64,000 nucleotides of DNA from positions 29,407 through 93,406 of the forward strand of contig JAKCPI010004338.1 of assembly GCA_023213315.1 (NCBI GenBank). The letters are read 5' to 3'. Position 1 is the first letter of the stretch, and the number at the start of each line of letters is the position of its first letter. The position numbers were made by a program, and so were the translations under genes. The notes below the pieces were generated by a model that had not been told where the DNA came from, ran no database searches, and saw nothing but the letters and a program-made list of their open reading frames with translations. Origin of the DNA: Euborellia annulipes (Eukaryota > Arthropoda > Insecta > Dermaptera > Anisolabididae). Shown in pieces: positions 55,012 through 64,000 of this stretch.

Positions 55012-55505
55012 ATCTGGTGTGACTGGCGCACAGCACACAACCTTCGGTAATCAAAAGTTGTGTTCTGGGCTTGTCACATCAGATTTTTTGTGTCGGCATG
55101 TATTTAGTTTCCGACAGTAAAGAACATTCGATTTTCAAGATGTAAAATTTATAAGTATGGGAGAATATTTATGTTTTGTTACCATGGCAATCATTTTTCC
55201 TATCTTTCTTATGGAGTACAAGAGTAAAGTGGTCTTCAGAAGATTTCAATGTCAAAATGAGAATATACATTTTAAAGAGCATCTAAAAAAATAATTGATT
55301 TTTGAATTTTAATCAAAATCGTTTGAGCGAATTTTGAGAAAATCGAAAAAAAGTGAAAACGTATTATACATCACTAAAGCACTAGTATTCTTTGGCTGAT
55401 TTTGTTCAAAAGCTTCGAAATATATGTCGACACGAAAAATCTGGTGTGACAGTCCCGCCAACGACACGAAAAATCTGGTGTGACAGTCACATCAGATTTT
55501 TTGTT
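55012..55505 (+). mobile_element. family X repeat, right-truncated copy with extra hairpin ends
   Basis: It starts AATCTGGTGTGACTGGCGCA and runs to AGCACTAGTATTCTTTGGC, then TTTGTTCAAAAGCTTCG. It then jumps to ATATATGTCGACACGAAAAA followed by two copies of the ACACGAAAAATCTGGTGTGA terminus and GTCACATCAGATTTTTTG. This looks like a join between one copy and the inverted left end of another. Confidence 0.8.
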
Positions 55506-55564
55506 TTATGATCTTATCACATTAAAAAAAACTAACTCTCTCACGGATTTGCATACCGTCCATG

Positions 55565-55668
55565 GGGCAAAAATTTATTTCAGTGGAATTAGTTACCAAT
55601 TCAATTGAAATAAATAGAGGCGGGGTCTAAATGGCCTTCGATGCCGAAAAAGAACGAAATAAAAAAAA
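55565..55668 (+). mobile_element. SINE family B, 3' half
   Basis: AAAAATTTATTTCAGTGGAA, ACCAATTCAATTGAAATAAA, AGGCGGGGTCTAAATGGCCT and GATGCCGAAAAAGAACGAAA match the palindrome and tail of the family B copy at 20769-20968, here on the plus strand. It merges with an ORF (55631-55867) that is therefore not a gene. Confidence 0.78.
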
Positions 55669-56181
55669 AATTCCTTTTTCATTATTTTACCATTTTGGAA
55701 ATGAATTTTTTATTACAAAGAAAAATTTATGCACTTCAAAGGGTTTCTTTTTTCTCAATTGCATGATTGGTATTTTTATTTTCACCTATCATTTTAATTA
55801 TCGCCTTAAACTCTTTTATTATTTTATTTATTTATTACAATGGGAATCCTTTGCTGATTTGTTTTAGAGAGAGAGAATTTAAAAAGGCTAGGACTGAGCC
55901 TTAATTATGAGTCTATCCATCTCTATTTAAATATTGAGGCATTAAAGCGGCTGGCTCTTTGTAATCATTTAATCGTAATCGACAATGGTTAACAAATCAA
56001 CGTTTCCAATAACCAATTTATGAGAGGTAATTAACCAAACAAGAGAGGGCTAATAAATTTAGGACGGGGACGGGTATATTTTCAATTGGAGGGGAAGATG
56101 AGGAAACTCCTAGAGAAATCTCTGGCACCCAAATTAAAAAGATTTTTGTTTTTTGAAAAATATTCAAAAGCAACCCTGGGA
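55669..56181. other. AT-rich intergenic DNA
   Basis: Nothing recognised. It ends with ccctggga (56174-56181), the left flank of the next element. Confidence 0.4.
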
Positions 56182-56402
56182 TAGAAAAGTCGACCTGACT
56201 TTAGTCAAAAATCGATCTTTTACTGAAAATAATCGACTATTTACTGAGTATCTCCTAAGCACGAGTTTTAAAGTTTTTAAAAAGTCGACTTGAAAATCGA
56301 AAAGTCGACTTTCAGAAATGATTAATCGATTCTAAGAATAAAAAAATATCAAGTCGATTTCAAAATTGAAAATCGACTTTTCGAGCGCGTTTTCCATCTC
56401 TA
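56182..56402. mobile_element. short non-autonomous hAT element (AAAAGTCGA type)
   Basis: The left end TAGAAAAGTCGACC and right end (inverse TAGAGATGGAAAACGCG) are rich in repeated AAAAGTCGACTT/AAATCGACTTTTCG motifs on both sides. The flanks ccctggga (56174-56181) and ccctggtg (56403-56410) agree at 6 of 8 positions, fitting an old 8 bp duplication. It is 221 bp with no ORF. Confidence 0.65.
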
Positions 56403-58689
56403 CCCTGGTGGTAGACTTTTTGTATTATTTAATTAATTATTACGTACTAATATGATAAAAACATGTTATAATTATTTAATTTATATCTTGAATCTTAAAA
56501 GATGTTAATTACAATGTTTGGTATACATATTTAGTCATCTCTTAGAAAGGAAATACATGTTCTCCTTGCTCATCTAATTAAATTATCTTGTTAGAAGAGA
56601 ATGTGACTGCAATGTGCTCTAACCAACGAAAAAAAAATTTTTTTTTTTTAATTTAAATATTTAAAATCTCATTTTGATAAGGAACAAACGAAAACATGCG
56701 ACAAGAGACTAAAAATACACAATGGGGATAAATGAATTTTTCAAATTGCCGCAACAAGCTGTCCTCTCCCCTGGATATATAGGAGGAGAGGGGGGGGGGG
56801 GTGGAGGATTAGATCCACACACACACATAGAGGAGAGGAGGTGTTCTGTTCCCTGTTCCCTGGCCAAATGAAATGTCACCGGGGCTGACACGGGGACATC
56901 GTCGGTCACATCAGCATCAATCACAGTTAGGTCCAACGACCAGCCAACCCTCACCTCTCGCACACGATAATATATTAAATTTCGGCCGATGCACAATCGA
57001 AAATGAACTCTCTACGAATGTATAATTTTTAAAAAGCTATTCGATGCCCCCGATAAGTTGCTAAGTTTGGAAAATGCATTTTTGCAACGTGGCCGCCTCG
57101 CTTGAGCTTTTAAATAAACATGTCCCGAACTTGTTCAACCCTCGTTCGTCACATTTCCAAAAAGCCTATTATTATTATTTCTACTTCACTACTCTACTCT
57201 ATGTTCATTTTTTTTTTAAATCTAATTTTAGAGGAAAATTTATTTTGACATTTGCTTTTTGATTTTTTAATTCGCTCAAATTCGATTATCGAAAGATGAA
57301 AAATTTTATATCAAAATGAAATTGAATTAAAAATGAAAAAAAAGTTAACAAAAAATTAATTTCTTTTTTAAAGACTGTAGAGTCAGCAATTATATTTAAC
57401 TAATAGAGAGATCTTTAAATTAAGCCAAGAAAATTTTTAATTTAAGAATTTCACTGTCAAATTCTCCTTAAGTTATTTTAGGGTTGCATTTAAATAAGAC
57501 CCTTAAAATGGGAAGAGTTTTAAGGAATTCCTATAAGGAGATGTCTTTTCATTTCAATATTTGAAGGCTTGTGTTTATATATTACAAGATGTAGGTAGAA
57601 AAAAAATGCAGGTAATAATATTGTTTACCCCTACCCTCCTGATGACGTTTCTGTTCCGATTCGGACCATCTCTAGAGCAAAAGAACAATAAATCGCAAAT
57701 CATACATTTAACCAAATCACAATTACTAATTATAAAGAATTATTTAAAATAACATTTCAATCTTTCCATTTTGTAAGAATTAGAAATAAAGGGCGTCTAT
57801 AATAGAATAATAATAATAATAGTTGTTGAAATATATAGAATTAGGCGAGAGTGCAATGCTATTCATAAATTGCGACTAGCTTGTTTCGAGTTCAGTATTC
57901 GAATGACGAGAAGAGGCACCTCCACGGCTAGCCAACTCGACTCACTCCCCCCTCCACTCCTTTAATTAAATTATTTGCAACTATTTTATTTCTATAAAGA
58001 AACACGGTGGAATGATAGTCCCTTTTAAAATTCACGCTGTCAATAAGAAAGATCTAGGGCCGATGGCCTCTGGCTGATGGCCGAATAAATGAAAAAAAAA
58101 ATCTAAAGTTTTAAAATAGTTACATTCTCTTTCGAGAACTATAGTATCATCAAAATTAAATAGATGTCTGCCCATAAAAGATTGCATGAGCCGTGAATAT
58201 TTTTAAGATAGCAAATTTGCGAGATGTGTTAAATTGCGCCCTCTGAGTCGAACCAGACTCTATTGACTGGCTAATGAAGTCTATTTGAGTGTTGATTGAA
58301 AAAACTCCATCTTTTTCAAACAAAGCTCTACCTAGTTAATGAATATTTTTAACAGTTTATTGTATTTGTGATGGCACGGAACAAATATTGTCCTGTTTGT
58401 CCAATGTGTTCTCTTCCTCATTGAGCTCGAAACAAGAATATTATGTATTTATTTATATAGAGATTAAAATATAATTGATTATTGCCTGATTGTACATATT
58501 TCAACAAATATGGTGTATTATTATTATTTCTATCAAAATGGAAAAAGTTGAAATGTTATTTCTTACACTGACAGCTTTTATTCTTTAAACAGTTGTTCTT
58601 TTACTCTGTGTTATCAACTCTCAATCGGGACGGAAACGTCAAAAGGGAGGGGCAATAAATAAATGTAAATATTTTTAGCAGCACTTTTT
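56403..58689. other. intergenic DNA with GC-richer patches
   Basis: Unique patches at 56740-57000 (with a G run at 56789-56800) and 57840-58060. ORFs 56709-56996 (-) and 57074-57262 (+) show no domain and the former is G-run driven. No element ends were recognised. Confidence 0.4.
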
Positions 58690-59327
58690 TTTTTACTTTC
58701 TCTTACCTCTATATATATGTTAATATATATATAGAGAGAAAGTATTGGATTCATGTCAAAAATTCGATGTCGAGATTTTTGATGGATATACACGTTTTGA
58801 GGTCCCCTGAATCCAAAAAAGTGGTATTCGCGACATTGTCTGTCTGTGTGTCTGTGAACAAAATATCTCAAGAACGAAACGAGCTAGGAAGTTGAAATTT
58901 TATATTTAAGTTAGGCACCCCCATGGGACGTGACACAAAACTTTTGAACAAAATCGACCAAAGAGTACTAGTACTTTACTGATGAACTTTTTCAGTTTTT
59001 TTTTATTTTCTCTAAATTCGCTCCAACGATTTTTTTTTTTAATTCATAAATCAATTATTTTTTAGCTCTTTAAAATGTATATTCTCATTTTGCCATTGAA
59101 ATCTTCTGAAGACCAATTTACTCTTGTACTCCATAGAAAAGATAGGAGAAATGGTTCCCATTGTAACAAAATATAAATATTTTCCCACGTTTATAAATTT
59201 TACATCTTGATTTAATTGTACCCTACTGTCGGAAACTAAATACATGTCGACACAAAAATCTGGTGTGACAAGCACTGAACACAACTTTCGATTATCGAAG
59301 GTACCGAAGGTCACACCAGATTTTTTC
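58690..59327 (-). mobile_element. family X repeat, full-length-like copy
   Basis: It opens TTTTACTTTCTCTTACCTC with hairpin TATATATATGTTAATATATATA and GAGAGAAAGTATTGG. It passes TCAAGAACGAAACGAGCTAG and CAAAGAGTACTAGTACTTTA and ends GTGTGACAAGCACTGAACAC...GGTCACACCAGATTTTTT. ORFs 58614-58871 and 59051-59314 (-) follow the repeat. Confidence 0.87.
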
Positions 59328-60767
59328 TATTATATCTTGAAATTTAAAAAAAATGTTCGAAATCAATCTTTTTAACTCTTTCATAAACTTAATTTAACAT
59401 CGAGATTATATTAATACAATAATGAATTTTGGAAAGATTTTAAAATAATTTCGTGAACATGAATTTAGATATTTTTCCGGTTTACTCCTACCACGATATA
59501 TCGTGCTGATAATAAGAATGTCTAAAAAAAACGTGCTCCCAACTCCATAAATTCTGTTTCCTCTCTGTGAAATATTTGAAATTTTTTTACTTAATTTATT
59601 AGAGCTTTTTATGTTGACTAATGCAATGAAAAATTTACTTTTAATTTTATTATAACGTGTGACATTCACTTGAAGGAAGATTATAAAATAAATAAATAAT
59701 TTACTTTGTATTAAATTTTTTAGGGTTTAGTCCCAAACCCTATCACTTTCTTTTGCCTGCATTCCAATATTTTTTTTTTAATAAAAAAAATTCCTGACAG
59801 GATTGTTTCCCATGGTGAAAAGATACGCCCTATTTTTTGAGAGCCGCCATCAATAATTAATTAAAAAAATATTTTTTTTTTTCGAATGCCAGCTGCCAGG
59901 ATAGAATGGTCACTTGTTGTGACATATGCTTATATATCAGTGACGAGCAGAGGGGGCCTATAGACGGGGCGCCCCGCTGACCAAACACACAACCCAAGCA
60001 TTGTAAGCAAATGTAGCAACCAACATACTACAACAACTACAATGAGACTACACCCCAAGTATCCCCTTTCTGCTCCAGGACATCCTATAACTCTTCCTCT
60101 TAAATGAGATGCCAGCCAGAGAGCATGTTCCAATAATATGAACAAAAAGCCAATATTTAGACATCCATTCAAAACTCAATGAATGTTTTATTGGTTTGAA
60201 GTCGGACCTCGGTTAATAAGCCAAGCCAATTGTTATTTTTATTTTTCAATAAGGCAGTCAAATATAAATTAGACGAAGATGACAAATTACTAAAGTGGTT
60301 ATTCTTTAAATCAATATGAGAATGAGAAAGTTTCCTTTCCTAAAAACAATTCTTAAAGGTGGAAATATCCGCATTGATACCGCAATATCATTTAGAAATT
60401 GTGTGATGACTTTGTGTTGAGACGGAGTCAAAATAAAATTCAAGACATTTGTATTTTATTAAAGCGTATCAGGCTGACGTTTCGACCCCCTTGTCTATGC
60501 CATCTTCAGAAACGGTTGGCGAGAATAAATGAAATTATAATATCAGCGACACATATTCGCATGAAGGGAGCGATCAAGAGGACAACGAAATTAATTATAA
60601 TAATTAGAAAATAAAAAAAAATCTCTGAAATAAAAAATAATAAGAAATAAATGGAAATATTTAATTTATTTGAGATTTTACATTATCTTTTTATTACCGA
60701 AGGAGGATTGCGCGGCTAGTATTAATATGTTTTATATATTCAAAAATTCAAAACACTTGTAATATAT
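59328..60767. other. intergenic DNA with a degenerate hammerhead-like motif
   Basis: At about 60472-60520 the minus strand reads TTCTGAAGATGGCATAGAC...GGGTCGAAACGTCAG. It has both core boxes (CTGAAGA and GAAAC-GTC) with a weak stem II. A 60-bp patch near 59940-60000 is GC-richer. No gene is supported. Confidence 0.35.
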
Positions 60768-61017
60768 GGACCCTGTTACGCAATAGTGTGTCAAGTGCCA
60801 TCTACCGAGTTTTGAGAAAATTACCATTAAAGTTTTTTGTTTTGATTGGATTATATATAATTTTTTTTGTTAATTGTGCAAGTAATATTAAATATAAATT
60901 TTTTTAGGACATATTTCATAAAAAATACTATTAATTAAAGCATTTGAAACAATATTCCGTGCTTAACTCAATTTTTAATTTTTTTGGCGCTTGACACATT
61001 AATGCATAACAGGGTTC
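60768..61017. mobile_element. MITE family M, complete copy
   Basis: GGACCCTGTTACGCAATAGT at the left and ATGCATAACAGGGTTC at the right are inverted ends. The flanking ATAT (60764-60767 and 61018-61021) is the 4 bp duplication. It is closely similar to 28996-29246 along its length. Confidence 0.92.
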
Positions 61018-61213
61018 ATATAATATGTCAATTTGAGTATCCAGATAAAAAATGAGCGAAAAGTTCTCGAAATTTCATCAAAAATAAAATAAATAAATAA
61101 ATATATTTTTGGTATAATTGAGATTAATCAAAAACACTTGGTGATATGATCAGGAAGCCGAAGGAACTGTGCAGCCAGGAGATTAAATAAAAAAAATCTT
61201 TTATTTAATTTTT

Positions 61214-61260
61214 ATTTGCCGACGTTTCGGTCGTCTATCACGACCTTCATCAGGGCAAAT
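61214..61260 (-). ncRNA. hammerhead ribozyme motif, minus strand
   Basis: On the minus strand stem I is ATTTGCC/GGCAAAT (7 bp, perfect). The core CTGATGA is followed by stem II GGTCGT-loop-ACGACC, then GAAAC and GTC, with cleavage expected after GTC. Stem III is reduced to about one base pair, as in the minimal type I hammerheads described in Penelope-like elements, which may cleave as dimers. Confidence 0.75.
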
Positions 61261-61389
61261 AATTGTCAACAATACACGATCTTAGGTATTTTAATGTTTA
61301 CTGTAATCATATACAATTTCTTTTTTAATTTTATATGTAATGCTATATGTAAACATTAAAATACCTAAGACCGTGTATTGTTGACAATT

Positions 61390-61436
61390 ATTTGCCCTGA
61401 TGAAGGTCGTGATAAACGACCGAAACGTCGGCAAAT
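61390..61436 (+). ncRNA. hammerhead ribozyme motif, plus strand
   Basis: Stem I is ATTTGCC (61390-61396)/GGCAAAT (61430-61436). The core CTGATGA is at 61397-61403, stem II GGTCGT-GATAA-ACGACC, then GAAAC and GTC ending at 61429. All invariant core residues are present. It mirrors the minus-strand copy 130 bp away with a single loop difference (GATAA against GATAG). Confidence 0.78.
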
Positions 61437-61485
61437 AAAAAATTAAATAAAAGATTTTTTATTTAATCTCCTGGCTGCAAAGTTC

Positions 61486-63820
61486 GCTTCGGCTTCCTGA
61501 TTAAATCTCCACAGCCATAAGACATTAACTTGGTGATATGTTTCGATATATATTTATTCTACGAAATACTTGAGACATATCACCTAGAGTTTTTAATTTT
61601 TAGTGTTTTAGGGTTTTAATTTTACCTGCTTATAATGTTTTAATGAGCCATGACAAAATCTAATATTCGATCAAGGAAAAAACTACTGAATATTCAAAAA
61701 TTTGAATTATAATTAATATTTTAGTACTGATGATGACAGAAAAACTTGATTGTAAAAAAATCAATTTATATTTTTTTTTAATATGGTATTTTTTATTCCC
61801 AATAAAAGATGTTTTCAGTCTAACGATTTGATGAATATTTTAATATATGAATGGAAGAGTGAATGGCAACCCAGGCCCGGGCCTCCCAGGCCGGAAGACA
61901 TAACTGGTGCCTCTAAAAAAAGAAAAAAAACAAGTCGCATAGAGCCCGAAGCCAAAATGGACAAGGCACGCACACGCAAACTGACAAATATGCTAGAGAA
62001 TACCTGGCCAATTCTAACCCTAATCAAAAGTACAAAATGTACGAACAAACGAACCCCGTTGGGAATGTGTTTGTATGTGTGCACGTCTGGCTGACTGTTT
62101 GTCCTAATGAATTAAACATGAACCATGTCTGAATCGGCAAATAATTAAACACTTTGTGCTGCTCTCTATCCAAATTTATTTAAATTTTTTTTTTTTGGAA
62201 TCAAATAAATGATGCTGACCCCGGGGGTTTTCACACGTTTGTACAAAGATAAAAAAAAAAAAAAAAAAAATTATTCTATACTCGGTCGATGGATTGGATG
62301 GGCTTGAGTGGCTTACAAGCAATTTGCTATCAAGATCTCACCTATTAGAAACGATCATAAAAATGGCCATTAGCTTTAGCCACTTAGCCGGTTTTATGTC
62401 TGCTAATTCTCCTTTCTATTAATATGATGAATTTTATTTATTTATAAGTGATACACACACTCTCATTTCATATGATAAATAAGTGACGTGTTCGTAATAT
62501 CATAAATTAAATTTAATTTAGCAGTGCTTTTTTTTTATTTTCATTCATTTAGTGTTAAATCGTGTTCATGTTAATAGAGAAACATTGTAATAACAGAAAT
62601 ACGCGGAGTCACGAGAGAGAGAAAATCTAATGAATTGAATCTCGTTAAGATCATATGCTATGATTATTTACCAATAGGTGATATATATATATATATATTG
62701 ACTAACCGTTTTCCGCGAGCATTAATGGACATTCCCTGTCGATTCATTTAGACAATGAGTAAATCGCTTATTTGCTGTCCGATTTGAAACAAACATAGTT
62801 CTAGTTTGTTAGTCTGATTGGCCTAAAAGGGTAAAAGGGGCCGTCGTAAATTGGAAAATGCAGCACAAATCAAAGCTTAAGCTACTACGATTTGAAATCA
62901 ATTTAGATCTTGAATCAAACATTATCCTATTAAAAGCGTTTTGTTTATAATTGATGATGCATCGCAATTAGGCTTACCAGAAACGGCCGATAGATAGGAT
63001 AATGAAAAGATTCTCCTCGGCATTGCATGGCGTTATAAACACATCACTGAACATCACTGAATTGAGACCAATGTCAGACTGAATGTCTTCAGCCGGACAC
63101 GGAAACGATACATTCAACAAATGGATTTGCACACCTTCTAGGGTGTCGACACGTAAGGCATCCTCGGGCACGTCCTCTGAGCGTGCTTGTTTGTGCTTGG
63201 ATATATATTATCATACTGAGGATATGCGAACATGTCCAGTTGGCATTCGACTTATTCAGGGGGAATGGGGGGGGGGGGGAGGTAAAAGAAGAGAGCTTGC
63301 AAAATAAAACCAATGAAGAAAGAGAGTTCAATATCGGATTTGTATTATATTGTACATATGTGATGATGAAATTGACGAATTTACAGTTTGTACGAACAAT
63401 GAAAATTAAAATGTAACAGAAATGACGGTTTGATGAAGTTGAGAAGAAGTTTTTCTTACTAAACAATCAACATATTCTAATTATATAAAATCCCTTAAAC
63501 AAAATATCAGAAATTCGTACAATACTTCAAATACCCCAACGAAAACATGGTAAGGTCATAAAGGGATAATTTTGAAATTCTAGAAATACGCAGTTTTTAT
63601 CTAAATAATCGTGTGGAAATAATTTTTGCATTTTTTTCCCCTATGAAAGGTTGCTCATTCAAAATTTAATTTAGATTGGAAGTTCGATGGAAGGATAAGA
63701 ATTCAAAGAAGAGGACTTCATTGAATAAGCAAGAAATTCTTCCGAATTAAATAAAGATGTAATTTAAATAAGAAATAGGTCCATATTTTTTATTTTATAT
63801 AATAGTGTTAGGCTGGCGCA
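61486..63820. other. intergenic DNA with small GC-richer patches
   Basis: Unique patches at 61860-62090 and 63010-63300 are covered by ORFs on both strands (61783-62094 +, 61815-62084 -, 63083-63307 +, 63089-63466 -) with no recognised domain. (AT)n lies at 62682-62698 and a G run at 63269-63280. Nothing can be called a gene. Confidence 0.4.
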
Positions 63821-64000
63821 CACGGTCGATTTTTAGTCGAGCGATAATTTGGTCGATGGTATAAATGCATTAAAAATCGGTTGATCTTGCAGTTGTCGTG
63901 CTGCGCACCTACCATTTTCAAAACTCGATGCGTTTATGATCCATCATTTAACTATCGCTCTCGACTCAAAAATCGACTCTATTTTAAAAGTTTTTCTTCT
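63821..64000. mobile_element. inverted-repeat element cut by the window end
   Basis: TAGGCTGGCGCACACGGTCG and CGATTTTTAGTCGAGCGATA on the left are answered by TATCGCTCTCGACTCAAAAA-TCGACT near 63952-63980. This indicates a MITE whose right terminus lies beyond the window. Confidence 0.5.

Larger units (their letters stand above)
61147..61485. mobile_element. long palindrome, probably Penelope-type terminal repeats head to head
   Basis: Two arms of about 150 bp (61147-61316 and 61338-61485) are almost exact reverse complements, from ATCAGGAAGCCGAAGGAAC and GCAGCCAGGAGATTAAAT inward to TAAACATTAAAATACCTAAG. Each arm carries one hammerhead motif. Hammerhead ribozymes in the terminal repeats of Penelope-like retroelements are known, and those repeats can be arranged in inverted orientation. 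No reverse transcriptase is nearby, so this is a remnant or a non-autonomous derivative. Confidence 0.8.

Overview
The window looks like a gene-poor, transposon-packed stretch of an invertebrate animal genome. It is very AT-rich, full of A/T homopolymers and short microsatellites, and has no operon-like ORF packing. No long ORF in the window looks like a host gene. The only convincing protein domain is an RNase H fragment of a non-LTR retrotransposon. Non-autonomous hAT and Tc1/mariner elements, tRNA-headed SINEs, Penelope-type hammerhead motifs and the frequent word AGGCCT fit a marine invertebrate. An arthropod is my best guess, with low confidence.

Layout. 0-10 kb: AT-rich DNA with a hAT element (392-614), two back-to-back Tc1/mariner-type MITEs (3631-3963), a tRNA-derived SINE and a large fold-back inverted repeat (about 6.77-7.57 kb). 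10.2-14.6 kb: the most GC- and CpG-rich unique DNA, possibly promoter or exon material. 16-25 kb: a nested hAT (16059-17620), copies of a roughly 0.65-0.7 kb family with a hairpin at each end (here 'family X'), SINEs, a GC-richer unique block (20.1-20.6 kb) and a triply nested hAT (24087-24956). 26-35 kb: more family X copies, SINEs, a 250 bp MITE with 4 bp target duplications, and a tandem duplication near 30.5-32.3 kb. 35-48 kb: MITEs, degenerate hammerhead-like motifs, family X copies, and a putative promoter-like block near 36.3 kb. 49.2-54.2 kb: the most striking locus, a four-level nest. A family X copy is interrupted by a 4310 bp hAT-type element (49724-54033, 8 bp target duplication). 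That element consists almost entirely of a satellite of about 85 bp, and the satellite is itself interrupted by a 5'-truncated LINE fragment (50122-51372, 13 bp target duplication) with an intact-looking RNase H domain. 55-64 kb: further family X, hAT and MITE copies, and a long palindrome (about 61.15-61.48 kb) with two head-to-head hammerhead ribozyme motifs that look complete.

Most boundaries of the best elements come directly from the sequence as terminal inverted repeats plus matching target duplications. Element superfamilies follow from known hallmarks (hAT: 8 bp duplication and CAG..CTG ends; Tc1/mariner: TA). Host function of the GC-richer blocks is only inferred.
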